In this document: in pieces, positions 42,709-51,255 of the stretch
How the letters are laid out: every line of letters begins with the position of its first letter
Position numbering within the stretch: the stretch's first letter is position 1
Assembly (NCBI GenBank): GCA_964450685.1
Contig: CAYVDN010000009.1
Span: 18,863 to 82,862 of the forward strand
Direction: 5' to 3'
From: JBAOHV01 sp964450685
GTDB taxonomy: Bacteria; Actinomycetota; Acidimicrobiia; Acidimicrobiales; Microtrichaceae
Length of the DNA: 64,000 nt
The notes under the pieces: generated by a model
Told to the model about the DNA's origin: nothing
Seen by the model: the letters and a program-made list of their open reading frames with translations, nothing else
Database searches by the model: none
Made by a program: the position numbers and the translations under genes

Positions 42709-44343
42709 TCAGGAGCGTGTCGACTTGGCCCCAGCTGGCGCAGCTGACTCGGGAGCATCCGCAGGCTTGCCGGCGCTGTCGCCACGACCATGCGGGGACC
42801 ACGCCGCTGGCGGGGGTGACATCGGAGTCTCCTGAACCGGAACCTGCGTTGCCGGGCGGTCCTTGCGGGACCGTTTCCTGCGGGACGGAGGCTCGGGCAT
42901 CCAGACGGGCAGGACCCGCCTGTCGGCCAGCTCGTCGGCAGCGATCGCCAGCTGCTTGACCGGCAGATGGCCGGCCAGGGCGAGGACCGTCAGGTCGCAT
43001 GCACGACTGAGCTGCACCGTCGACGCAGAGTCCATCAGCGCCCCACCGTCGAAGATCACGACGTCCGCCTCCGCGGTTGCCGTCGATATGACTGAAGTCG
43101 CATCGAACATCCGAGTCGTGTCCCGTTCGGTGCGACCGGGCAGGAGGTCTCCCAGCGAGCACACCTGGAGGTTCGGAGCCAGCGTCGCGAATCCGCGACC
43201 GCCGCGGCGCCTCGATCCCCGGTTGGCGAGAAGGCCGAGCTCCGGGTGGCGTCGATCTGCGTCGACGAGCAGCACACGCGGTCCGGACGCCGCGATCTGA
43301 CGCGCGAGCGACGCTGCGAGCGTCGATGCCCCAGCACCTGCACCCGTGCTGGCGACCATGACGCTGAGGGCGCCGTCGGCAGCAGCGGCCGCCTCGACCC
43401 TGACCGCCAGCGTCGCGAGGAACCGCGTAGCACGCTCGTCCGGTACGGCGAGAACGCTCGCCGGGTCGTTGTCGATCTCGGGCCGCACGGGCATCGAGCC
43501 CACGATCGGTTGTCCCAGGATCTCCTCGGCCTGCTCGGTGTCGAGGACGTTCCGCGAGAATCGGGCGAGAACCACGGCAAGAAGGGTTCCGAGGAAGGCG
43601 CCGACCACCGCTCCGATCAGAACCAGCGCCCGGCCCGACGACTTCGTGGGTTCTGTGGGCAACGTGGCATCACGAACGACTCGGCTCGAGGGCTGCAGGC
43701 CGGCGCCGAGCTCGGTGCGCGAAGTGTTCAGCTCGTTGTAGCGGGCGACCAGGAGCTCCTTCTCGGACGCGAGCGCAGGTGCTATCTGCTCGATCGTCGG
43801 AACTGATTCCCGGTTCACGTAGGGCGCCATCGCCTTTTCGATCCGAGCATCGACGTCGGTGATCTGCGCCTCGACCTCGGCCAGTTGGGACTCGATCTCC
43901 TCCAGCTCCGGAGCCCGCACGCTCGCCAGCTGGGCGCGGAGCCCCTCGAAGTACACGTCGGTGTACGCCTGGGCGATCCCCTGAGCCTCCTTGGCGGAGT
44001 CGCCTCGCGCCACAACCACCACGACATCGGTGTCCGGCTGTTGTTCGAAGGTCACCGACGACCCCACATCGTTGGCGGACGTACCGCCGACACGCTCGGC
44101 CACCTGGTCGGAGTACGACTCGAGCACGCTCAACTCGCCGGCGACGTAACGGTCGGGGTCCGTCGAAACCGAGGCCAGGGAGCGGGCGTCGGTCGGCGGA
44201 GCGATCAGCAGCACCGCCCTGGACTCGTAGTACTCGCTTCCCGTCAGGGAGAGCACTACTCCGGGTACCGCTCCCAGCACCGCGCCGAGGACGATGACCC
44301 AGATGTAGCGGCGCATCGCGCTCAACAGGAATGGGAGCTCCAT
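42709..44343 (-). CDS. Wzz/BY-kinase-like chain-length protein with degenerate P-loop
   Basis: 544 residues. Two transmembrane helices (~12-32 and ~228-250) flank an extracytoplasmic Wzz domain with a coiled-coil-like segment. The cytoplasmic part resembles bacterial tyrosine kinases: Walker A' LLVDADRRHPELGLL and Walker B-like VVIFDGG. The Walker A reads ASTGAGAGAST, with Ala where the catalytic Lys should be. The tail is Pro/Ala/Ser-rich and contains no Tyr, so autophosphorylation looks lost. It probably acts as a structural length regulator for the surface glycan. ATG 44343 has GAGGTGA upstream. Divergent from the LALTG protein. Confidence 0.82.
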   Translation of the reverse strand: MELPFLLSAMRRYIWVIVLGAVLGAVPGVVLSLTGSEYYESRAVLLIAPPTDARSLASVSTDPDRYVAGELSVLESYSDQVAERVGGTSANDVGSSVTFEQQPDTDVVVVVARGDSAKEAQGIAQAYTDVYFEGLRAQLASVRAPELEEIESQLAEVEAQITDVDARIEKAMAPYVNRESVPTIEQIAPALASEKELLVARYNELNTSRTELGAGLQPSSRVVRDATLPTEPTKSSGRALVLIGAVVGAFLGTLLAVVLARFSRNVLDTEQAEEILGQPIVGSMPVRPEIDNDPASVLAVPDERATRFLATLAVRVEAAAAADGALSVMVASTGAGAGASTLAASLARQIAASGPRVLLVDADRRHPELGLLANRGSRRRGGRGFATLAPNLQVCSLGDLLPGRTERDTTRMFDATSVISTATAEADVVIFDGGALMDSASTVQLSRACDLTVLALAGHLPVKQLAIAADELADRRVLPVWMPEPPSRRKRSRKDRPATQVPVQETPMSPPPAAWSPHGRGDSAGKPADAPESAAPAGAKSTRS

Positions 44344-44549
44344 GCAGTGTCACCTCGGGAAGGGTTGGACGGTCTGTCGGTCCAGCGTATCGCCGAGTGG
44401 TTGTCCCCCAACCGGATGCGCCATGTTGCCTGCTGTGCCATTTGGCGCAATGGCGTAGATCTTTGTCCGTCGGGGGTCGACTCGCGTTACCATGTCGCCC
44501 GATTCGACGCTGGCTGAGCGTCGCGGTCCGGCTGGAGGGAGAAACGTCG

Positions 44550-45347
44550 ATGAGAGCAGTTCGCTGGAAGCGCGTCGCCGCTGCCATGTTCGCAGGTGTT
44601 GTCGTGATGTCGGCACCACTGGCGACCGCCGGCGCTCAGACCGAGGATGGTGCCCAGGCCGAGGAGCCGAGTGCGATCACGATCAACCGGACGCCGCTCG
44701 AGACCGACCAACCGTGTACCCCCGGATCGCTCGGACTCACCCGCGCAGTGCACAACGACGCTGACTCGTTCACGCTGACTGTGCGCAGTTCGGCGGCTCC
44801 GTGCTCGCCCATCGAGGCCAAGGCCGTCGTCTACGCGATGCCTGCCGGTGGTGGGCAGTGGCCCCAGACCCTCGTCGAGGTCGTCCCCTTCACCATCTCG
44901 GAGGCCGGCATCACCGAGATCGTCTTCGAGAAGGGCTGCGACCCCGTCCAGTTCGACGTCCTTACAGGTGAGACCCCGCAGCAGATCGCCCCGACCGGTC
45001 CCTGGCACGGCCCGCTGCTGTTCCCGCTCGACATCGACACCTCGTACCAGCACTTCGGCAACCCGGAGTGCAACACCACGACGACCACCACGACTTCGAC
45101 CACGATGCCTGAGGTCCTTGCGTCCACGACGGTTCCTGTCACCAGCACCACCGCCGCGGTGGAGGTTGCCGCCGAGACGACAGTGCCGGTGGACAACACC
45201 GAGGTGGCAACGACCGAGGCTGAACCGGCGAATCTTGCTCTGACCGGATCCAGCTCGCGTACTGGTGTGGCGCTGGGCCTGTCCTCGTTGCTCGTCGGCG
45301 CGGTCCTGCTCCTCGTGGCCCGTAGGCGCAACACCGCTCAGGCCTGA
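44550..45347 (+). CDS. secreted cell-wall protein with LALTG anchor
   Basis: 265 residues from ATG 44550 with GGAGGG upstream (an in-frame ATG at 44331 gives an implausible leader). Signal peptide ~1-29 (AAAMFAGVVVMSAPLATAGAQ), a globular domain with four Cys, then a Thr-rich stalk (TTTTTTTSTTMPE onward) and LALTG followed by a helix and RRRNTAQA. LAxTG with a basic tail fits class E sortase substrates in actinobacteria. No sortase gene is in the window. Function of the globular domain is unknown. Confidence 0.8.
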   Translation: MRAVRWKRVAAAMFAGVVVMSAPLATAGAQTEDGAQAEEPSAITINRTPLETDQPCTPGSLGLTRAVHNDADSFTLTVRSSAAPCSPIEAKAVVYAMPAGGGQWPQTLVEVVPFTISEAGITEIVFEKGCDPVQFDVLTGETPQQIAPTGPWHGPLLFPLDIDTSYQHFGNPECNTTTTTTTSTTMPEVLASTTVPVTSTTAAVEVAAETTVPVDNTEVATTEAEPANLALTGSSSRTGVALGLSSLLVGAVLLLVARRRNTAQA

Positions 45348-45362
45348 CCAAGGTCAGGCCTG
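45339..45362. terminator. bidirectional terminator hairpin
   Basis: Perfect 11-bp inverted repeat CAGGCCTGACC-AA-GGTCAGGCCTG. It includes the stop codon of the LALTG gene and ends 11 bp before the convergent DUF2277 stop. Confidence 0.75.
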
Positions 45363-45373
45363 GTCACAGCAGG

Positions 45374-45628
45374 TCAAACAGCTCGGGCGGCGATCCTGCG
45401 CAGCGGCGGATCCACCTTCGGTGGCTGACGGCGCTCGGGTAGCTCGAGGAGTAGTCGTTCGGTCACATCGGAGATCTCCTTCACCGCGGTAGCGACGACG
45501 TCCGCGTTGGCGGCACTGACCGTCGACAGGGACCCGACCTTCCGCACGTACTGGAGCGCAGCTGCCTCGATCTCCTCGCGGGTCGCCGGTGGAGCCAGTC
45601 CACGTAGTGGTGTGATGTTGCGGCACAT
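45374..45628 (-). CDS. DUF2277 family protein
   Basis: 84 residues; small conserved actinobacterial protein. MCRNITPLRGLAPPATREEI, ALQYVRKVGSLSTVSAANADV and the C-terminal LPERRQPPKVDPP match the family I recall. Members carry the N-terminal MCRNI and are of unknown function. ATG 45628 is preceded by TACCGT at seven nucleotides. Monocistronic. Confidence 0.88.
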   Translation of the reverse strand: MCRNITPLRGLAPPATREEIEAAALQYVRKVGSLSTVSAANADVVATAVKEISDVTERLLLELPERRQPPKVDPPLRRIAARAV

Positions 45629-45635
45629 GGTCCGG

Positions 45636-45641
45636 ACGGTA
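45636..45641 (-). promoter_or_regulatory. -10 element (leaderless) of the DUF2277 gene
   Basis: TACCGT on the minus strand, seven nucleotides before ATG 45628. Confidence 0.5.
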
Positions 45642-45749
45642 CTCCCCGGCGATATCGGTGTGCCGCGTTGTGTTCGCGTGGTCGGCCCGCTTCACTGGAG
45701 GGAGCCCGTGGCAGCGCCGCCATGGGTGTCCCACTACGGAGGTACGGCC

Positions 45750-45899
45750 ATGAGCAGCACAACGGGGTGCAGCCACTGTCGGGGTCTGTGCGCAGGTGCC
45801 GCCAGCAGGTGTCAGCACTGCGGAACTTGGATCCGCAAGCAGGACTACTACAGCACCGCAGATGATCCTCGTCGTGAGGACGGTCGCCGAACCGCCTGA
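45750..45899 (+). CDS. 49-residue zinc-ribbon-like protein
   Basis: Short reading frame starting at ATG 45750, with a clear GGAGG seven nucleotides upstream. It contains CSHC...C...CQHC, that is two CXXC knuckles within the first 30 residues, giving a likely zinc ribbon, then a polar tail. The ribosome-binding site and Cys spacing are the only support; family unknown. Confidence 0.55.
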   Translation: MSSTTGCSHCRGLCAGAASRCQHCGTWIRKQDYYSTADDPRREDGRRTA

Positions 45900-45976
45900 G
45901 CCCGGGGGACGACGCTGTCCCGGCCGAATCCAGCTCCGATGAGTTGCCCGGCTGTGACGTGTCACGGGAGCGGACC

Positions 45977-45982
45977 TACACT
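45977..45982 (+). promoter_or_regulatory. -10 element (leaderless) of the small membrane protein gene
   Basis: TACACT, seven nucleotides before ATG 45990. Likely promoter for the run from here through tilS. Confidence 0.5.
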
Positions 45983-45989
45983 CGCCACC

Positions 45990-46127
45990 ATGCTGTTCGC
46001 TGACAAGGTCTGGCACTTCTGGCTCGCCGTCCCGATCGCCGCCGGCGCCGTTCTCGCCGTCGTGACCGTGCTCGGTCTGTACGCGGTGAGGGTCACCAAG
46101 ACCCGATACCCGAGCAACGACAGCTGA
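45990..46127 (+). CDS. 45-residue single-pass membrane protein
   Basis: MLFADKVWHFWLAVPIAAGA onward: one transmembrane helix (~10-34) followed by a basic tail (RVTKTRYPSNDS). It lies 19 bp before the metalloprotease gene and has its own TACACT promoter, so it is probably real and co-transcribed. Function unknown; a small partner of the protease or of another membrane complex is possible. Confidence 0.62.
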   Translation: MLFADKVWHFWLAVPIAAGAVLAVVTVLGLYAVRVTKTRYPSNDS

Positions 46128-46146
46128 CCGGGTCACCCGCAAGGTC

Positions 46147-47205
46147 ATGGGTGACACGGTCGACTGGGCCCTGGCCGAACAGGTAGCGGCACAACTGTCG
46201 GGTAGCGACCCGTTCGCCACGTCGTACCACGCTGCCGGCATGGAACGCGACTTCGATGAGCTGACCCGTCGGGCTCAGCACTATGTCGAGGCAGAGACGG
46301 GCCTCACCTCGGCCGCTGGCGAGGCGCGGGCCAGGGTTGTCGACCGCAACGCTTGGGTCCGAGCGAACCTGGCGTCCTACCGGCGCCTGCTCCGCCCCGT
46401 GCTGGGCCGACTGGAGGACCTCTCCGGTGGTCCGGTCGGAGCGCTCTCGGGACGCATCGCTGCGGTGGAGCTCGGTGGGCTGCTCGGCTGGATGTCCAAG
46501 CGGGTGCTGGGTCAGTACGACCTGCTCGTGCTCGAGGACGAGGACCCCGACGACCAGGACCTCGTCTACTACGTGGGGCCGAACATCCTCGCTCTCGAGA
46601 AGCGCCACGGATTCCCTCCCGAGGAGTTCCGGCTGTGGGTGGCCCTCCACGAGGTGACCCACCGCACCCAGTTCACCGGTGTGCCGTGGCTCCGCCCGTA
46701 CTTCCTCGGCCTGGTCGAGGAGCTGATGGGGGCGGCAGATCCGGACCCCACCCGCATCTTCACGGCGGTCGGCAGAGTGGCGGACGCTGCTCGCACCTGG
46801 ACCAACCCACTCGAGGACGGGGGCATCGTCGCACTGTTCGCCAGTCCCGAGCAGCGTGCGGCCATGGACCGGGTCGGCGGTCTGATGAGCCTCCTGGAGG
46901 GTCATGGAGACGTCACTATGGATCGTGCCGCCGTCGATCAGGTTCCGAGTGCTGATCGCTTCGCGCGCGTACTGCGCGCACGTCGCAAGGAGCTGAACCT
47001 CGCCACGCGGTTGCTGCAGCGCATCATCGGACTGGAAGCCAAGCTCGCCCAGTACGAACAGGGCGAGAGGTTCATCGCCGAGGTCGAGGCGGTCGGGGGT
47101 CCGGCACTGTTGAACCGTGCTTTCGAGGACCCGGCGAACCTGCCCACCCTCAACGAGATCCGCGACCCTTCCGTCTGGCTGCGGCGCATCAGCCCAGCGG
47201 CCTGA
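46147..47205 (+). CDS. zinc-dependent metalloprotease (DUF2342 family)
   Basis: 352 residues. The metal-binding site is HEVTH in LWVALHEVTHRTQFTGVPWLRPY near residue 177, with LVEELMG behind it. The family is actinobacterial and was first described as F420-biosynthesis-associated by phylogenetic profile; its substrate is unknown. No signal peptide, so cytoplasmic. It is immediately upstream of tilS and hpt, the position it commonly occupies in actinobacteria. Confidence 0.88.
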   Translation: MGDTVDWALAEQVAAQLSGSDPFATSYHAAGMERDFDELTRRAQHYVEAETGLTSAAGEARARVVDRNAWVRANLASYRRLLRPVLGRLEDLSGGPVGALSGRIAAVELGGLLGWMSKRVLGQYDLLVLEDEDPDDQDLVYYVGPNILALEKRHGFPPEEFRLWVALHEVTHRTQFTGVPWLRPYFLGLVEELMGAADPDPTRIFTAVGRVADAARTWTNPLEDGGIVALFASPEQRAAMDRVGGLMSLLEGHGDVTMDRAAVDQVPSADRFARVLRARRKELNLATRLLQRIIGLEAKLAQYEQGERFIAEVEAVGGPALLNRAFEDPANLPTLNEIRDPSVWLRRISPAA

Positions 47206-47229
47206 CAACGTCGATTCGCCACCAGCCAG

Positions 47230-48192
47230 GTGAGCTCGGAGCAACACCGCCGTCCTGATGCGGACGACCCTGCCGTCGACAGCCTGTTGGCGCGTTGTCA
47301 CTTCCCGCCGCCGGGTTCGGTGGTCACGTGCGCCATCTCGGGCGGGGCGGACTCGACAGCTCTGCTGGCCCTGGCAGTCGCGGCCGCCCTGGATGTCACC
47401 GCAGTCCACGTCGACCACGGTCTCCGCCCCGAGAGCAGCGACGATGCGGAGTTCGTCGCCCGGCTCGCAGCAGGGTGGGGCGTCCGTTCTCGAATCGAAC
47501 GGGTTGAAGTCGACGGAGGAGCGAACCTGGAAGCCCGCGCTCGGGCTGCGCGTCGCGGGGTGCTACCAGAAGGCACCCTCTACGGTCACACAGCGGACGA
47601 CCTGGCCGAGACCGTCTTGCTGCGCATGCTGCGCGGTACGGGCCCCTCAGGTCTGGCGGCGATGGACGCCGGAACCCACCCGCTGCTCGGTCTCCGTAGG
47701 GCGGAGACAGTGGCGCTCTGCGCCCATCTCGGGGTGGTACCGATCCAGGATCCGACCAACGTCTCGCCCAGGTTCACACGTAACCGGGTGCGACATGAGG
47801 TGCTGCCGCTTCTCGAAGACGTGGCCGGACGTGACGTTGTTCCGCTCCTGTGTCGCCTGGCCGAACTGGCCGGCGAGGATGCCGAACTCATCGAGCAGAT
47901 TGCCAGCGGCCTCGATCCGACCGATGCCTCGGCCATGTCCACGGCCCCGGTGGCGATGGCGTCAGCAGCCTTCCGGATGTGGTGGCAGCGGGTGACAAGT
48001 TCGGCCTACCCGCCCGACCGCGAGGCGATCGGGCGGGTCCTCGTGGTTGCCGCTGGCGAAGCCAGGGCGTGCGATGTGGCGAGGGGATGGCGGGTCGCTC
48101 GGAGCGCGGGTCGGCTCAGGTTGGAGGCACCGGAAGCCGATCGGAGTGGGTCGGTGGCGCACCCAGGGCTAACGTCGTCCGACGATGAGTGA
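47230..48192 (+). CDS. tilS: tRNA(Ile)-lysidine synthase
   Basis: 320 residues from GTG 47230. Modifies the CAU anticodon of tRNA-Ile2 to lysidine. The PP-loop is ISGGADSTALLALA near residue 37, with VHVDHGLRPESSDDAEFV and GHTADDLAETVLLRMLRGTG following. It is of the short type, lacking most of the C-terminal substrate-recognition domain of E. coli TilS. Overlaps hpt by 8 bp. Confidence 0.94.
   Translation: MSSEQHRRPDADDPAVDSLLARCHFPPPGSVVTCAISGGADSTALLALAVAAALDVTAVHVDHGLRPESSDDAEFVARLAAGWGVRSRIERVEVDGGANLEARARAARRGVLPEGTLYGHTADDLAETVLLRMLRGTGPSGLAAMDAGTHPLLGLRRAETVALCAHLGVVPIQDPTNVSPRFTRNRVRHEVLPLLEDVAGRDVVPLLCRLAELAGEDAELIEQIASGLDPTDASAMSTAPVAMASAAFRMWWQRVTSSAYPPDREAIGRVLVVAAGEARACDVARGWRVARSAGRLRLEAPEADRSGSVAHPGLTSSDDE
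48170..48175 (+). promoter_or_regulatory. possible internal promoter for hpt
   Basis: TAACGT inside the tilS 3' end, nine nucleotides before the hpt ATG. It may give hpt a separate leaderless transcript. Confidence 0.3.
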
Positions 48193-48760
48193 CGATCGTG
48201 CGGGCTCTGCCCAACCAAACCTGGCATCAGAGCTCGAGCTCGGCCGGGTGCTTCTCACCGAGGAGCAGCTGACGGCTCGAATCCGTGAGATCGGCGACGA
48301 GATCACCACCGACTACGCCGGCAAACGTCCACTGCTCGTCTGCGTGCTGCGTGGCGCCTACGCGTTCCTCACCGACCTGGCGTTCGCCATCGACCTGCCG
48401 GTCGAGATCGACTTCATCGCTGTCTCGTCCTACGGCTCGTCGACGCGCACCTCGGGTGTCGTGCGCCTGGTCAAGGACCTGGATGTTGACCTGAACGACC
48501 GCGACGTGATCCTGGTCGAGGACATCGTCGACACGGGCCTGACCCTTCGCTACCTGCGTCGTAGCCTCGAGGCGCGTGGCCCCGCGAGCCTCGAGGTCTG
48601 CACCCTGCTGGCGCGTGAGTCGGCGGACCTCGACGGGCTCGGGGTTCGCTACGTGGGCTTCACCATAGGTGGCGACTTCGTCGTCGGCTACGGACTCGAT
48701 GCATCGGAGCGGTTCCGGAATCTGCGCTACCTCGCCGTCTACGAGCCCGACTGCGAATAG
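48185..48760 (+). CDS. hpt: hypoxanthine phosphoribosyltransferase
   Basis: 191 residues. Purine salvage: hypoxanthine or guanine plus PRPP. The PRPP-binding motif is VILVEDIVDTGLTL near residue 110; LVCVLRGAYAFLTDL and VSSYGSSTRTSG (flexible loop) are also typical. ATG 48185 overlaps tilS. In many actinobacteria ftsH follows; here a convergent UbiB-family gene does. Confidence 0.95.
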   Translation: MSDDRAGSAQPNLASELELGRVLLTEEQLTARIREIGDEITTDYAGKRPLLVCVLRGAYAFLTDLAFAIDLPVEIDFIAVSSYGSSTRTSGVVRLVKDLDVDLNDRDVILVEDIVDTGLTLRYLRRSLEARGPASLEVCTLLARESADLDGLGVRYVGFTIGGDFVVGYGLDASERFRNLRYLAVYEPDCE

Positions 48761-48808
48761 CGCCGGCGGGCCCGGCTGGCTCGCAGCAGTCCGGCCCGAT
48801 CGGCTCGC

Positions 48809-50302
48809 TCAGTCGGACAGGTCCGACTCCGGTTCGGTCGACTGCGCTGCGACCGCTGTTGGGTGGCCTGTCAGCGTGCCCATGTCGAGGTCGAACGCAG
48901 GATCCGTGTCGTCCAGGATGACCCCCAACTCTTCGGCCTTGGCCCTGGCCTGCTCCGGGAAGATGTTCTGCACGATGTAGGGGTCCGTCGTTATCGAGTA
49001 GTCGGGTGCCAGGAACTTCGTGAAGCGGTCGATGTAGAGCAGCTGTTTGGCGATGAGCGCCAGCTCCTGGGGAACCGACGCCTGGTAGGTCTTGAGCATC
49101 TCCAGGGACTGGGTGACGAGTGCGGCGACGTCGATGCTGCCGAAACCGTCGTTGAGCATCGGTACCAACACCATGTTGAGGAACATCCCGAGCTCCTCGT
49201 CAGTGCCCATGTCGGCGGGGATGGCTCCGACAGCGCGGTAGGCACGGGCAACCCGGGTGAAGTCCTGGTCGAACGAGCACGTGTAGAAGAGGTCCTTGAG
49301 CACGTCGCGCCACTCCGGTGAGAGCTCGCCCATGATCCCGAAGTCCAGGTAGCAGCCCCTGCCGTCGTCGAGGACCCAGATGTTGCCGGCGTGCATGTCC
49401 CCGTGGAACGGACCGTGCACCATCGCGGACTCCGCCCAGACCTTCGCCCCTCTCCGCAGGACGGACTGTCCGTCGAACCCGCGTTCGACCAGGTCGTCGA
49501 ATCGATCCATGGCGATACCGGTCACCCGCTCCATGCAGATGATCCGAGGGCCGCAGTGATCCCAGTAGACCTCGGGCGCGGTCACTCGGCTGTTGTCGCC
49601 GAACGCCCAGATGTTCGAGCGGAATCGGTCCTGCTGATACGCCTCCAGCGCAGGGTTGAGCTCCCTGAACGTGACAGCGTGCAGATCGCGGATGATGCCG
49701 CGCGCGCCCGAGGTGCGCCCCCAGGGGGTCCGTTCGATCAGCCCAGCTATCCGGAACATGTTCCGGAGGTCGATCGCCATGCGATCGCGGATGTCGGGCC
49801 GCTGGACCTTCACGACGGCCTCGCGCCCGTCCCTGAGGGTGCAAGCGTGCACCTGGCCTATTGACGCGGCGGACAGCGGCGTGTCGTCGAACGAGGCGAA
49901 GACCTGTTCGACCGGCGCGCCTAGGTCGCCGGCGATCGTCTCGTGCACCAGTTCGACAGGGAAAGCCGGCACCTCGTCGAGACACCGCCGGGCTGCTTCC
50001 GCTAGCACTTCGGGGAACATCCCGCCTGAGCTGGCGATGATCTGACCGCCTTTGACGAACGTCGGTCCCAGGTGGATGAAGCCATCCACGAGTCCGTTGC
50101 ATGCGGCCTCGACCAGAGTGCAGTCGCGGCGACGGACCAGCCGCCGTCCCAACGCCGCGAGAACAGACCACGACAGCACGGCCGCAGCGGTGACCATCCG
50201 CTTGATGTCGACGAGTTGGAATCCCGTCAGAGGAGGCTCGTCCACGTGCAGTGCTGATGGCGGTGGCCCGTCGCTGAACGGCCCCCTGTAGCTGTTGTCC
50301 AC
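48809..50302 (-). CDS. ABC1/UbiB family atypical kinase
   Basis: About 497 residues. UbiB/AarF proteins are membrane-linked atypical kinase-like ATPases that act in quinone biosynthesis or lipid metabolism. The family signatures are GPTFVKGGQIIASS (KxGQ motif) near residue 80, LDEVPAFP, AASIGQVHACTLRDGREAVVKVQRP (A-rich loop and catalytic Lys), ICMERVTGI, HGPFHGDMHAGNI (catalytic loop) and YLDFGIMGEL (DFG). The start is uncertain: GTG 50302 is my choice; the frame remains open to 50521. Confidence 0.9.
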   Translation of the reverse strand: MDNSYRGPFSDGPPPSALHVDEPPLTGFQLVDIKRMVTAAAVLSWSVLAALGRRLVRRRDCTLVEAACNGLVDGFIHLGPTFVKGGQIIASSGGMFPEVLAEAARRCLDEVPAFPVELVHETIAGDLGAPVEQVFASFDDTPLSAASIGQVHACTLRDGREAVVKVQRPDIRDRMAIDLRNMFRIAGLIERTPWGRTSGARGIIRDLHAVTFRELNPALEAYQQDRFRSNIWAFGDNSRVTAPEVYWDHCGPRIICMERVTGIAMDRFDDLVERGFDGQSVLRRGAKVWAESAMVHGPFHGDMHAGNIWVLDDGRGCYLDFGIMGELSPEWRDVLKDLFYTCSFDQDFTRVARAYRAVGAIPADMGTDEELGMFLNMVLVPMLNDGFGSIDVAALVTQSLEMLKTYQASVPQELALIAKQLLYIDRFTKFLAPDYSITTDPYIVQNIFPEQARAKAEELGVILDDTDPAFDLDMGTLTGHPTAVAAQSTEPESDLSD

Positions 50303-50580
50303 GGTAAGAGCCTCGCGCGCCGGTAGCGACACCACCCAAGTCCGCTGGCCATCGCATCCAGACCCTTGGACGTGGTGCTCGATCGCGGACGCCGTATCCT
50401 CGGGTGGTACCGCGAAGCTCGACCGACTCGTAGCAGCCCTGCTGGAGCGTGAGATCCTCGTACACAACGACCTGAAACTGCTGTGGACCGGGTCGACCTT
50501 CCACAGACGGCCCAGCGTCACCGAGTTCGATCACACAGACTGCTCCTGCTCCGCACTCCGACCCGCCCCGAGGTGGACCG

Positions 50581-51252
50581 ATGTCCCAGACCTACGACGC
50601 CCACGAGCTGAACAGCAACGACCTGAGAAACAACGACCTGAACAGGCCGGACGCATTGCCTCTGGCCCCCGAGATGTCACCTCAGGTCGACCGGCCCAGG
50701 ATCGAGCGCGCCGTCAGGGAGATCCTCGCTGCGATCGGCGACGATCCCGACCGCGAGGGACTCGTCGACACCCCGGCCAGGGTCGCTCGCATGTACGCGG
50801 AGACCTGCTCCGGCCTCCATGAGGACGCGACGCGGCATCTCAAGGTCACCTTCGACGCGGGCCATGACGAGGTGATCATGGTTCGCGACATCTCGATGTT
50901 CTCGATGTGCGAACACCACCTCGTGCCGTTCTTCGGTGTGGCGCACGTCGGGTACATACCCAACACCGACGGACGGGTTACCGGTCTTTCGAAGCTCGCC
51001 CGTCTCGTCGACGGGTTCGCACGCCGACCCCAGGTCCAGGAGCGTCTCACGACCCAGATCGCGGACGCCATCGAAGCCAGTCTGGATCCACGTGGGGTCC
51101 TGGTGGTCATCGAGGCGGAGCACATGTGCATGGCGATGCGCGGGATCCGCAAGACAGGCGCATCGACTGTGACCTCGGCTGTGCGAGGCGTGTTCCGCAC
51201 GGACTCTGCTGCACGCGCCGAAGCCATGCGCTTCATCGAGAACCGTCGCTGA
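50581..51252 (+). CDS. folE: GTP cyclohydrolase I
   Basis: 223 residues. First step of folate synthesis. CEHHLVPFFGVAHVGYIP holds the zinc Cys and His, and EAEHMCMAMRGIRKTGA the second zinc Cys. The fold is complete; the first ~35 residues are Asn/Leu/Pro-rich and not conserved. A TATCCT hexamer at 50394 suggests a leader of ~170 nt. First gene of the folate operon; folP follows after 3 bp. Confidence 0.96.
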   Translation: MSQTYDAHELNSNDLRNNDLNRPDALPLAPEMSPQVDRPRIERAVREILAAIGDDPDREGLVDTPARVARMYAETCSGLHEDATRHLKVTFDAGHDEVIMVRDISMFSMCEHHLVPFFGVAHVGYIPNTDGRVTGLSKLARLVDGFARRPQVQERLTTQIADAIEASLDPRGVLVVIEAEHMCMAMRGIRKTGASTVTSAVRGVFRTDSAARAEAMRFIENRR

Positions 51253-51255
51253 ACG

